From assembly GCA_029288865.1 (NCBI GenBank), contig JARIGM010000023.1:67039-109778 (forward strand): a stretch of 42,740 nt of DNA. Reading direction: 5' to 3'. The DNA comes from Candidatus Kaiserbacteria bacterium. Lineage in GTDB: Bacteria; Patescibacteriota; Minisyncoccia; Phycocordibacterales; Phycocordibacteraceae. The notes under the pieces are model-generated. The model was not told where the DNA came from and did no database searches. It saw only the letters and a program-made list of their open reading frames with translations. Both the position numbers and the translations under genes were made by a program. Position 1 is the first letter of the stretch. Each line of letters opens with the position of its first letter. Shown one piece after another: positions 1-7,762 of this stretch.

Positions 1-653
1 CCGCTTGCAACGATTCGATCAAAGAGGTTGCCGACGAGCGGATAGCTCCAGCCGAGCAATTCGAGACCACTGCATTCTGCATACTGCACGGCTTGGCTCG
101 TGAATTTGGTATTCGTGATGAGCATGCCGTGGGTCACGGGACAGGTTTGTTTCTTCGGGTCGCATTTCCAGATATCGTCGAAACGAGCCTTCACATAAAG
201 GGCTGTTTTAATATCCGTCTTGTATGCAGGATCGTTGTGATACTTAAGCTCAGCGCCGAGATATTCACCGTTACGTGTCGCGTATACGTCTACCTCATGT
301 GTGACGCATCCGCCTTGGATCAGCTTTCGCCATTCGACATTCCAGCCCTCTTTTTGGAACATCTGTGCCATGAAGTCTTCGAATGGGTGGCCCGATGGGC
401 CGAGTTCGAGAAGAGCGCGTCGAAGATAATAACGAGATGCAGCAGTGCGCGTTTCTTGGCGGAGCATCATGAATGCTCGACGATAAATTTCTTTAGATGG
501 AGCGACACCGCCGATCGAGGATTCGATCGTATGTCGTATACGAGCTGCTGTGCTGCTCGCTGCTCCAGAGCGGCGCAGCGAGAGCTCCAGCTTGTCTCCA
601 TCGAAAGTCTCTACTGTCCCGTCTGCTTTTACAATCTTTGCTGTCTGTGCCAT
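1..653 (-). CDS. ATP-cone plus PDDEXK (Mrr-like) nuclease-fold protein, 3' end cut by window edge
   Basis: The reading frame starts at ATG 651-653 and stays open to the left edge, so about 217 N-terminal residues are visible and the C terminus is missing. Residues 1-85 resemble an ATP-cone, the nucleotide-sensing domain of ribonucleotide reductases and NrdR: the start AKIVKADGTVETFDGDKLE is typical, followed by a helical part. Residues 88-217 resemble the Mrr/restriction-endonuclease fold: HPFEDFMAQMF helix, then Asp122 in HEVDVYA and Glu135/Lys137 in GAELKYH, matching the D...ExK metal-binding core. By family knowledge this would be a nuclease whose activity or oligomeric state responds to ATP or dATP; that is inference. 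It begins 3 bases after the mnmA stop, so it is probably translated from the mnmA transcript. No Shine-Dalgarno is visible. The missing part could hold a further domain. Confidence 0.75.
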   Translation of the reverse strand, partial: MAQTAKIVKADGTVETFDGDKLELSLRRSGAASSTAARIRHTIESSIGGVAPSKEIYRRAFMMLRQETRTAASRYYLRRALLELGPSGHPFEDFMAQMFQKEGWNVEWRKLIQGGCVTHEVDVYATRNGEYLGAELKYHNDPAYKTDIKTALYVKARFDDIWKCDPKKQTCPVTHGMLITNTKFTSQAVQYAECSGLELLGWSYPLVGNLFDRIVAS

Positions 654-656
654 TGC

Positions 657-1691
657 TTAAGCAATGATACCACCACCGACACATACCTCGCCACGATATA
701 CGACGAGTGACTGCCCCACTGCAACAGGTTCCGTGAGTGGTTCACTCGGAACGAACTGATTCCTGTTGAGTATGCCCTGGATCTTGGGCCCGTGATATCG
801 ATATTGTGCTTCAACATCTCCATTCACATCTTGGAACCAGTTAGTCTCAATCAGAGAAATAAGCTCTGCGTTGTTGGTGTGAGCAAGTTCATGTGATACG
901 GTCAGTACGTTCTTTTCCATATCCTTACGGATTACGTACCATGGTCCCGCAGGAGCGCTTTCTAGAGCAATTCGCTCGCCGAGCGTGTGGAGTACAGCAC
1001 CATTATGCTTTCCTATTTCTTTTCCTGACTCATCTATCGCAATCCCCGGCTCAGGATGAAATTCATTCTTAAGAAAATCTTCCACTGAGATCGAGCCAAG
1101 GAAACAAATTCCCTGACTATCTTTCTTGGTAGCGACTGGCAGCTTAAATTTTGCAGCGAGCGTTCGCACTTCGGTTTTGTACATGCCGCCCAATGGGAAT
1201 AATGTATGTGCAAACGCTTCCGCGGGAACGCCCCAGAGGAAATAGCTTTGATCCTTTGACGCATCAAGGCCACGTAGAAGTTGCGGGCCTGTGGCGGAAT
1301 GTACGATCTGTGCATAATGGCCGGTCGCGATGAAATCAGCGCCATGTTCACGAGCGAATCGGTAAAAGGCACCAAATTTCACTTCGCGGTTGCACATGAT
1401 GTCTGGGTTCGGTGTCCTCCCGGCTTTATATTCGGCAAGAAGATAGTCGATGACACCCTTCTTATACTCTTCCTGTGCATCGAGAGTGTGGAATGGGATG
1501 CCAAGATGAGCTGCAACACGCATTGCGTCACGTCGGTCATCGGCCCACGTGCAGGGCATGCCAGGCGGATACCAGCCCTTGATGAATACTCCTGTGATAG
1601 AGGCTCCAGTCTGCTGCAGCAATGCAGCGGTTACGCTCGAATCAACCCCTCCTGAGAGTCCGACGAATATACGTTTTCCTTTGAGATCCAT
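657..1691 (-). CDS. mnmA: tRNA-specific 2-thiouridylase MnmA
   Basis: A 344-residue protein, near the usual family length. It activates U34 of tRNA-Glu, -Gln and -Lys with ATP and inserts sulfur to make the s2U base in the cytoplasm. The PP-loop SGGVDSS is at residues 13-19. Both catalytic cysteines are present: Cys100 in NPDIMCNREVKF and Cys196 in KKDSQGICFLG. The C-terminal beta-barrel is complete and ends GGGIIA. The start is ATG 1689-1691; a TATAAC hexamer lies exactly six bases upstream and there is no Shine-Dalgarno, so the transcript is probably leaderless. It lies 15 bases after the DUF8128-like gene and 3 bases before the ATP-cone gene. No sulfur-relay genes (tus) or mnmE/mnmG are in this window. 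Confidence 0.95.
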   Translation of the reverse strand: MDLKGKRIFVGLSGGVDSSVTAALLQQTGASITGVFIKGWYPPGMPCTWADDRRDAMRVAAHLGIPFHTLDAQEEYKKGVIDYLLAEYKAGRTPNPDIMCNREVKFGAFYRFAREHGADFIATGHYAQIVHSATGPQLLRGLDASKDQSYFLWGVPAEAFAHTLFPLGGMYKTEVRTLAAKFKLPVATKKDSQGICFLGSISVEDFLKNEFHPEPGIAIDESGKEIGKHNGAVLHTLGERIALESAPAGPWYVIRKDMEKNVLTVSHELAHTNNAELISLIETNWFQDVNGDVEAQYRYHGPKIQGILNRNQFVPSEPLTEPVAVGQSLVVYRGEVCVGGGIIA

Positions 1692-1697
1692 GCCCTC

Positions 1698-1703
1698 GTT
1701 ATA
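1698..1703 (-). promoter_or_regulatory. -10 box of mnmA (leaderless-type)
   Basis: TATAAC on the minus strand, separated from the mnmA ATG by the six bases GAGGGC. No convincing -35 lies 16-18 bases upstream. The normal distance from a -10 to +1 puts the transcript start on the ATG itself. Confidence 0.5.
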
Positions 1704-1706
1704 CCA

Positions 1707-3077
1707 TTAAGTAGGAAGGTTGGAAGGAGGAGCTGCCGTAGTGGATTGCGTGCGCGGCAAGTTTGGTGTCGTGACCCCGCTCGTTGGTACATGGAAGAGT
1801 GTGGCAAGCTCCTCAGAACTGAAGATGGACCAATTCCCTTTATACGGATAATAGAAGTAGGTGCGCTGGCGATAGAGATCAGTAATGATGCGACTGATGT
1901 GATGGAAATGATGCTGGTGCGGATCTTCCCAAGGATAATCTCCGAACATGGCATGCCAAACCCCTTGCGGCCCAATAGTGTTAAGTCCTTCGTTATTGAA
2001 TGGCTTAAACATATTGAGCATCGCTGGAATCGAGATTCCGTTGAATTTCTCTTCTTTGGCGCAGTAAATCGCGCGAATGCCCACGTCGAAGCCTTGCTTG
2101 CCGACATTGCGCTCAGCTCCGTTGATAGTGTTTTTAGTAGCATCGGTAAGATTGATGAGGCCAATGTCTTCTTCTGCATGCGTTTCGGGATTTACCTTGG
2201 TGCGCAAACCTTTCACAACTTCTGCGCATTCGTCGCGCCAGGTGAACGGTTTCCCTTTCTTATTTAATCGCGGCTCGTATTTCTCAGTCTTAGTCATACG
2301 AATGACGAACTGCAGCCAGAACTGTTCGCCCGGACCAAATGAGCCCATGAATTCAATAAGTTGCGCGAGCGGATCTACGTTTTCTTCCGGTTTGATACCC
2401 GGCGTAAGGTTGTATTCCATATACGTCTTGATAGGAATCGGGCTCGGCTGATTCTTCGTATACTCGCAGCCCCACATATTCCATCCGTGCTCGGCAGGAT
2501 CAACGAGTCGGGAATAGTCTTCGGCTTCGATCACTTCAACACCCGGGTACTGAGCGTAGATATACGTTTCTACGAGGCGTCGATATCCTTCCGTCGTCCA
2601 GATATAAAAATGTACCCGCCCTTCGAGAGAGACGATCTCGAAGGAGAACCATGGGCGAGTACCGCCGTTAATGTATTTCTTGTACCAGTTCGTTTCCCCT
2701 GAGCCGATATGCAGGTTACTAATGAACGTTTCCATTGCGAATGGCGTCTTGTTCGTCTCGCGTGGCATGCGGAGTTCCAATAACACCCAATCACGTTTTG
2801 AAAAGTTCTGGTACCGCACAGCGTCGATGTAGCGTACAAGTGTCGGGCGATACAAAAGAGCTGGCACCCAGAGTGGCGAGAAGAAAAGGAGGAATTCGAA
2901 ATTCCAGATGGTCTGCTGCGGATCGACAAAGAAGAAAATACCGATCATGAGCGTGAACGCGATAGCAAACGGCTTTACTTGGAAGTGATAACCTCCTTTT
3001 TCGTGCGAGCTGTGCAGCCAATTATTTATCGCGGATAGGCCAGGCAGTCCGCCGCCTCCGCCATGATCACTAGACAT
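1707..3077 (-). CDS. DUF8128-like membrane protein, standalone relative of the N-terminal part of CPR VirD4-like ATPases
   Basis: 456 residues. A Gly-rich N terminus (residues 4-12) is followed by two hydrophobic segments at about 37-52 and 62-79, then a large presumably cytoplasmic domain with blocks such as WVLLELRMPRETNKTPFAME, RPWFSFEIVSLEGRVHFYIW and YAQYPGVEVIEAEDY. In my recollection of CPR proteins these blocks form the N-terminal membrane module of conjugation-type ATPases, the family found at the right end of this window. Here no Walker motifs follow; the protein ends in a Thr/Pro-rich tail after SSEELATLFHVP. A role as a membrane partner or regulator of a type-IV-secretion-like machine is inference. 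It has its own TATACT box six bases before the ATG, and a terminator ends the preceding operon. Confidence 0.6.
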   Translation of the reverse strand: MSSDHGGGGGLPGLSAINNWLHSSHEKGGYHFQVKPFAIAFTLMIGIFFFVDPQQTIWNFEFLLFFSPLWVPALLYRPTLVRYIDAVRYQNFSKRDWVLLELRMPRETNKTPFAMETFISNLHIGSGETNWYKKYINGGTRPWFSFEIVSLEGRVHFYIWTTEGYRRLVETYIYAQYPGVEVIEAEDYSRLVDPAEHGWNMWGCEYTKNQPSPIPIKTYMEYNLTPGIKPEENVDPLAQLIEFMGSFGPGEQFWLQFVIRMTKTEKYEPRLNKKGKPFTWRDECAEVVKGLRTKVNPETHAEEDIGLINLTDATKNTINGAERNVGKQGFDVGIRAIYCAKEEKFNGISIPAMLNMFKPFNNEGLNTIGPQGVWHAMFGDYPWEDPHQHHFHHISRIITDLYRQRTYFYYPYKGNWSIFSSEELATLFHVPTSGVTTPNLPRTQSTTAAPPSNLPT

Positions 3078-3083
3078 GCTCTT

Positions 3084-3089
3084 AGTATA
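3084..3089 (-). promoter_or_regulatory. -10 box of the DUF8128-like gene (leaderless-type)
   Basis: TATACT, then the six bases AAGAGC, then ATG. It sits just after the terminator of the upstream regulator gene. No good -35 is seen. Confidence 0.55.
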
Positions 3090-3117
3090 GCAAAGCGAAA
3101 CGCGCCGGAGGCGCGTT
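3088..3117 (-). terminator. Intrinsic terminator after the sigma4/HARE regulator gene
   Basis: A perfect 8-bp stem, AACGCGCC / GGCGCGTT, with a 3-base loop (arms 3099-3106 and 3110-3117), followed on the minus strand by a short U-rich run TTTCGCTTT. It separates the leuS-regulator unit from the DUF8128-like gene. The weak U-tract lowers confidence. Confidence 0.55.
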
Positions 3118-3141
3118 GTGCATTACGATGATGGAGTCGGG

Positions 3142-4215
3142 TTACGCAACAGTGTACGTTCCGTTCTTCTGTCGCTTGAAGTAGCGAGGATCGTTCAGGT
3201 TCACCAAGATAGTGTTGTCCTTCACATAACGAACTTTCTTCACTGCCTCGATAACTTCGTCGCGAGTGAGCGGCTTCTTCTTGAGAATGGTCTTGATCAC
3301 GTCACGCACAACGCCTGGCTGGTATCCCCATTCTGCGAGTGCGTAGAGACCACGACCGACGAGCACGAAACGATCATCTTTGATGAGCTCGTTATGTGTC
3401 GTCGCGACATGAGCTTCCTTCGCGAAAAGTGAGCTGATGGACTTCGCAACATCAGAGAAGTGCATTGGCTGCGCGCCGCGCTTGATCACGAGATATGCGT
3501 AATCGCGGATGCCCTTCGTGCGGATCGATGGCGAATCTGCCTTGCCCCACTCCGCGAGCGGATTTGATCCGATGTTCTTTGAGAGAGAAAGCCAGCGCTT
3601 GAGAATCTCCTCGCTCTTGTATGCATCGTTAATGGTGCGGAGCTCTTCGAGGAATCGGTCGAGCATGTCGCCTTCTGAGAGAACCTCGTTATCAGGGAGA
3701 GACGCGTACAGCTTGGAGAGTGCTGCATGGACCTTCTCAGCAGTCGATGGATCGACATGCCAACGAGCATAGAAATCATCAGTCTCGCGCTCACGGAAGA
3801 ACGCGCTACCTACAACGAGGAGGAAACGGTACCGGTTACGAGCCTTTTCGTCTCCTGAGAGGTCTTCAAGGAGGAGATCTTCTGGCACGATGCCGCCGAG
3901 CATCTTGATGTGCTGGGCCAATTCGTCGAATGCAGATTCTGCATCGGTAAATGCTGAGGAATTGCGGATAGCCTCGATGCCAGCTGCTTCGATCTGGCGG
4001 ACACGCTCACGCGTAATACCCCATCGTTCCCCGATAGCTTCGAGGGTCTCCCGTTCGCTCGAGGTGCCAAGACCGAAACGGTATGTCAGCACTTCGCGAG
4101 CGCGGTCAGGCACTTCTGCAAGCAGCTTCTTTACGAGCGCAGCAGCGTCGAACGAAAGGGTTGTCTTTTTAGCGGCTGCCTTCTTAGCAGCAGGCTTTTT
4201 TGCGTTCTGTGGCAT
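3142..4215 (-). CDS. Sigma-70 region 4-like and HARE-HTH DNA-binding protein
   Basis: 357 residues from ATG 4213-4215. The frame extends upstream to a TTG at 4257, but that start overlaps the leuS stop and adds an unconserved-looking tail, so I prefer the ATG. After a Lys/Ala-rich basic tail (about 1-22), residues 28-86 form a sigma region 4 fold: LTYRFGLG, then the helix-turn-helix LEAIGERWGITRERVRQIE. Regions 2 and 3 are absent, so this is not a complete sigma factor. The C-terminal part, from about 250 on, contains a HARE-HTH/RpoE-delta-like winged helix (MHFSDVAKSIS, GRGLYALAEWG) and a second similar unit ending in the stop. By family knowledge such proteins bind DNA or RNA polymerase; the target is unknown. 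It lies 38 bases after leuS and is followed by a hairpin terminator. Confidence 0.75.
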   Translation of the reverse strand: MPQNAKKPAAKKAAAKKTTLSFDAAALVKKLLAEVPDRAREVLTYRFGLGTSSERETLEAIGERWGITRERVRQIEAAGIEAIRNSSAFTDAESAFDELAQHIKMLGGIVPEDLLLEDLSGDEKARNRYRFLLVVGSAFFRERETDDFYARWHVDPSTAEKVHAALSKLYASLPDNEVLSEGDMLDRFLEELRTINDAYKSEEILKRWLSLSKNIGSNPLAEWGKADSPSIRTKGIRDYAYLVIKRGAQPMHFSDVAKSISSLFAKEAHVATTHNELIKDDRFVLVGRGLYALAEWGYQPGVVRDVIKTILKKKPLTRDEVIEAVKKVRYVKDNTILVNLNDPRYFKRQKNGTYTVA

Positions 4216-4253
4216 AATTTGTTCTTTATTTATACCAGATAGGGTATTTATCG

Positions 4254-7130
4254 TCAAATAACAAGATTGAGGATGCGGCCCGGCACGTAGATGACCTTCT
4301 TGGCTGGACCCGCTGCCAGCAGCTCTTTGATGATCGGAATCTCTTCAGCTGCTGCCAGCGCTTCAGTCTCTATAGCGTCGTTTGGAAGCGACACTTCCCC
4401 GCGCTTCTTGCCATTAACTTGCACGATTACGGTCGCATGACTTGCCTGGAGCAGCGCCTCGTCAACCGTCGGCCATGCCGCTGCATGCACGCTTTGGGCC
4501 TCATCATCTTCTGTTGCAAGCTTTCCCCACAATTCTTCGCCGAGATGAGGAGCGAATGGTGCAAGCAGTATGAGGAAATCCCGGAAGGCACTCTGTGGCA
4601 CTTGTTCAAGCGTTTCAAATTCCTTAAGGGCAATCATGAGTGCTGAGATTGCTGTGTTCAATTTCAATCGTTCAATATCGGTGCGTACTTTCTCGATCGC
4701 GCGTGCCATAGCTCGCGAAGTTTCTTCAGTAGCTTCTACTGTCGAGACCTTATCTGCAACGCGCACGATGCGATCCAAGAATCGGCGCATGGATTCAACG
4801 CCATCGAGATTCCACGGATATTGTCCCGGCTCGTTGTATGGACCGATGAAAGCCAGGTACACACGGACAGAGTCTGCACCATATTTCACGACGAAATCGT
4901 CTGGATTGAGTACATTTCCCTTCGATTTAGACATCTTCTGTCCATCAGGACCCAGGATTATGCCGCGATTATTGCGGTGCGCGAATGGTTCGGAAGTCGG
5001 GACGAGTGCGAGGTCGTGCAATGCCTTGTGGAAGAATCGCGAATAGAGCAAGTGCATGGTCGTGTGCTCGCTGCCGCCGAGATAGTAATTGATCGGCGTC
5101 CATGTCTTGAGTCGAGCATCGTTTGAAAATGTTTCCTCATTCTTCGGATCTAGGTAGCGGAGGAAATACCATGAAGAATCTACGAATGTATCGAGTGTGT
5201 CATACTCTGGAGTCCAGCCCTCGCCGAATATGCGCTCGACGCGTTCCTTGAGTTCAACAGATGTCGCAAGTGGTGATTTGCCGCCCGTGTTCTCGAGCGC
5301 AGTGAAGTCCACGTCGCTCGGTAAGAGCCAAGGAAGGTGTTCAGCTGGAACGAGATGCGGTTCTCCTTCTGGGTCATACACGACGGGAATCGGACAGCCC
5401 CAGTATCGCTGACGGGAGACTAGCCAGTCACGGATGCGGAATTGTGTCACACGCTCGCCTTCTGCTGCCGCGACGATATCCCACTTTGCTTCTTGGTTCG
5501 GACGGCCTGTGAACTCTCCCGAGTCCATAAGGATTCCTGAGCCAGTGTAGGCATCCATGCCTGTCATAAGACGCTGCCAGATGATATCGAATTCCGCGTG
5601 CTGCAAGCCGGCCTTTACGACTTCTTCTTTCGAAAGCCAGGCGATGTCGTACTGAGCAGACTCCTCCTCAGAGATAGCCTCACGAGATGCATCCATGAGC
5701 TCAAAGAGCACCGAAGTCGCGTGTACGGTCCGATTAACACCCTTGTGGGCTGCATAGAAGCGACTCTCCGTAATGCCACCAAGCACGCGAACAGGCTTCA
5801 GTTCGGTGTAGCCAGTCTCTTCCCGAACTTCTCGGTACGCAGCTTCGATCGGATCTTCGCCATCCTCGATGCCGCCCGTGATGAACGTCGTCCAGGGCTG
5901 CGTCTTCCATTTCAGCGTGAGATACGTGTCTGTTTTCGGATCGTGCACGATGGCGATGATAATATTTCGGAATGTGTCTTCCTTACCGGCTTGAGGAGGG
6001 TTTGCGAGGTCAGTCACCTGCGGCACGACCACCTGCTTGATCGGCAGATTATACTTCTGAGCAAATTCGAAATCGCGCTCGTCATGAGCCGGTACTGCCA
6101 TGACAGCGCCCGTGCCGTATGAAGCGAGTACGTAGTCCGCAACATATACGGGTATATCAATATTTGTGAGGGGATTAAGTGCTGTCACTCCCTTGAGAAT
6201 GACGCCGGTCTTCTCTTTATTCTCGGAGCGCTCTCGCTCAGTCTTGCGGCCTGTGGCGATGCGATACGCCTCAACTTCTTGAGGGTTTGTCGTCAGCGGC
6301 AAGAGCGTATCCACGAGCGGATGCTCAGGAGCGATAACGACGTATGTTGCACCGAAGAGAGTGTCAGGTCGAGTCGTGAATACTTCAACGACGCCTGCAT
6401 CCTCATTTAGATCAGCACTGAATTGAAAGAATATCTTTGCGCCTTCAGACTCGCCGATCCATGCACGCTGCGCATCCTTAATTTCTTCGCGCCATGGAAG
6501 CCCGCCGAGATCATCTAAGAGGCGCTTCGCGTATTTCGTGATCAGGATGAACCACTGGGTGAGACTTTTTTCTTCCACTTCAGCGCCGCAGCGCTCGCAG
6601 CAGCCGTCGATAACCTGTTCATTTGCGAGCACTGTCTGATCGTTCGGGCACCACTTCACGGGCGCCTCTTTTCGCTCTACCAGATCGTGCTCATAAAGCT
6701 TCGAGAAAAGCCATTGTGTCCAGCGATAATAGTTCGGATCGCATGTAACGACTTCCTTCGACCAATCGAACGAGTTGCCCATTGAGCTGAATTGCTTGCG
6801 CATGTGCTCCATGTTGTCGTATGTCCATTTCTTCGGATCAAGACCTCGCTTGATGGCAGCGTTCTCAGCTGGAAGTCCGAACGCATCGAAGCCAATGGGA
6901 AAGAGTACATTCTTGCCAGTAAGTCGATGGTACCGGGCGAAGATATCTGCGACAGCAAATGCATACCAGTGACCGATGTGCAGATCGCCTGATGGATATG
7001 GGAATTCGGTCAACACATAGTATGGCTCTTTTTCAGAGTCATTGAGATCGGTTCGATAGATATCAAGCATTGCCCACTTCTCGCGAGCTGCTGCTTCTAC
7101 TTTCTGATGATCGTACGATTCTCGTGCCAT
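4254..7130 (-). CDS. leuS: Leucyl-tRNA synthetase with a Nudix domain inserted in the editing domain
   Basis: 958 residues, against roughly 800-880 for typical bacterial LeuRS. It charges tRNA-Leu with leucine. Class I motifs are HIGH (51-54) and KMSKS (732-736). A zinc-type CPND...CCERCG region is at 161-182. The CP1 editing domain starts near 225, with the Thr-rich TTRPDTLFG (252-260) and the conserved editing Asp350 in PAHDERDFEF. Residues about 385-520 are not LeuRS: they form a Nudix hydrolase fold with a complete Nudix box at 419-441 (G-x5-E-x7-R-E-V-x-E-E-x-G-Y). LeuRS resumes at ILMDSGEFTG (533). The anticodon-binding and C-terminal domains are intact. The start is ATG 7128-7130, 24 bases after the upstream membrane gene, with no Shine-Dalgarno. 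The frame is continuous across the insertion, so it is one polypeptide. Confidence 0.95.
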   Translation of the reverse strand: MARESYDHQKVEAAAREKWAMLDIYRTDLNDSEKEPYYVLTEFPYPSGDLHIGHWYAFAVADIFARYHRLTGKNVLFPIGFDAFGLPAENAAIKRGLDPKKWTYDNMEHMRKQFSSMGNSFDWSKEVVTCDPNYYRWTQWLFSKLYEHDLVERKEAPVKWCPNDQTVLANEQVIDGCCERCGAEVEEKSLTQWFILITKYAKRLLDDLGGLPWREEIKDAQRAWIGESEGAKIFFQFSADLNEDAGVVEVFTTRPDTLFGATYVVIAPEHPLVDTLLPLTTNPQEVEAYRIATGRKTERERSENKEKTGVILKGVTALNPLTNIDIPVYVADYVLASYGTGAVMAVPAHDERDFEFAQKYNLPIKQVVVPQVTDLANPPQAGKEDTFRNIIIAIVHDPKTDTYLTLKWKTQPWTTFITGGIEDGEDPIEAAYREVREETGYTELKPVRVLGGITESRFYAAHKGVNRTVHATSVLFELMDASREAISEEESAQYDIAWLSKEEVVKAGLQHAEFDIIWQRLMTGMDAYTGSGILMDSGEFTGRPNQEAKWDIVAAAEGERVTQFRIRDWLVSRQRYWGCPIPVVYDPEGEPHLVPAEHLPWLLPSDVDFTALENTGGKSPLATSVELKERVERIFGEGWTPEYDTLDTFVDSSWYFLRYLDPKNEETFSNDARLKTWTPINYYLGGSEHTTMHLLYSRFFHKALHDLALVPTSEPFAHRNNRGIILGPDGQKMSKSKGNVLNPDDFVVKYGADSVRVYLAFIGPYNEPGQYPWNLDGVESMRRFLDRIVRVADKVSTVEATEETSRAMARAIEKVRTDIERLKLNTAISALMIALKEFETLEQVPQSAFRDFLILLAPFAPHLGEELWGKLATEDDEAQSVHAAAWPTVDEALLQASHATVIVQVNGKKRGEVSLPNDAIETEALAAAEEIPIIKELLAAGPAKKVIYVPGRILNLVI

Positions 7131-7154
7131 AGGTGATGGTGGCTGCGAGTCGCG

Positions 7155-7718
7155 CTAGTCGCGGAAGCGGCGAACGCCGATATAAATAAGTGCGGCAAGC
7201 GCTATGAGAGAAATTGCAAGGCGAAGCCAGCTGCTTGCGTCGCTCCAGTATTGGCCCGATGCGACGATGAATGCGATAACGCCGCCATAGGTAAGTCCGG
7301 TCGAAACGATAGATGAACCGAGCGGCAAGACACCAACAATGATTGCGAGCACGCCTAATCCGACTTCGAGCACGAAGCTGTAAAGCTGGAATTGATCATA
7401 CGCCTTCTGATAGATTGGCTGACACTTCGCTTGCATATCGCAATAGCCAGTCGGAGCTGGAGGCATTGCCTTTGAGCCAGGAGCAGTCGGTGCTTCCGCG
7501 CCAGACGTATCGGTCCAAACACCTCCTGCAGTGCTGCATGACTGCGAGTCTTGAGGAGCTGAGGTTGTGACCGGGCAGTAATCATTGTATTGCGGCATCG
7601 GCATGACGAGCGAACGCGCCGCGAAAAAGAATAGGTTCAGAGCGACAACGATGCCGACCATGACTGCCCAACGTACGAATCGAGGCTTCTTGACGTGTTC
7701 TTTTGCGGTATGTTCCAT
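7155..7718 (-). CDS. Four-TM membrane protein with Cys-containing extracytoplasmic loop
   Basis: 187 residues from ATG 7716-7718. An upstream TTG at 7739 is possible, but TATAAT lies nine bases before the ATG. One hydrophobic helix lies at about 18-37, then a polar Pro/Ala/Ser-rich stretch (about 40-105) carrying Cys in NDYCPV, QSCST, GYCDM and AKCQP, which could form disulfides outside the membrane. Three more hydrophobic helices follow (about 110-185), ending in basic VRRFRD. I do not recognise the family. It precedes leuS by 24 bases and may be cotranscribed with it. Function unknown. Confidence 0.65.
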   Translation of the reverse strand: MEHTAKEHVKKPRFVRWAVMVGIVVALNLFFFAARSLVMPMPQYNDYCPVTTSAPQDSQSCSTAGGVWTDTSGAEAPTAPGSKAMPPAPTGYCDMQAKCQPIYQKAYDQFQLYSFVLEVGLGVLAIIVGVLPLGSSIVSTGLTYGGVIAFIVASGQYWSDASSWLRLAISLIALAALIYIGVRRFRD

Positions 7719-7727
7719 ATGCCGGAG

Positions 7728-7733
7728 ATTATA
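7728..7733 (-). promoter_or_regulatory. -10 box for the membrane gene upstream of leuS
   Basis: A perfect TATAAT on the minus strand, nine bases before the ATG at 7718. It predicts a leader of zero to three bases and supports that start over the upstream TTG. Confidence 0.45.
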
Positions 7734-7762
7734 CAACAAATCTCATCGGCTATCTACCAGCT

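Noticed and set aside
93-710. 205-codon open frame on the + strand
   Set aside because: It lies opposite the ATP-cone/PDDEXK gene, whose minus-strand product has clear motifs; the + product is Cys/Arg-rich with no family features.
4216-4257. TTG start 14 codons upstream for the sigma4/HARE gene
   Set aside because: It overlaps the leuS stop and adds a tail without support; ATG 4215 gives a typical basic N terminus.
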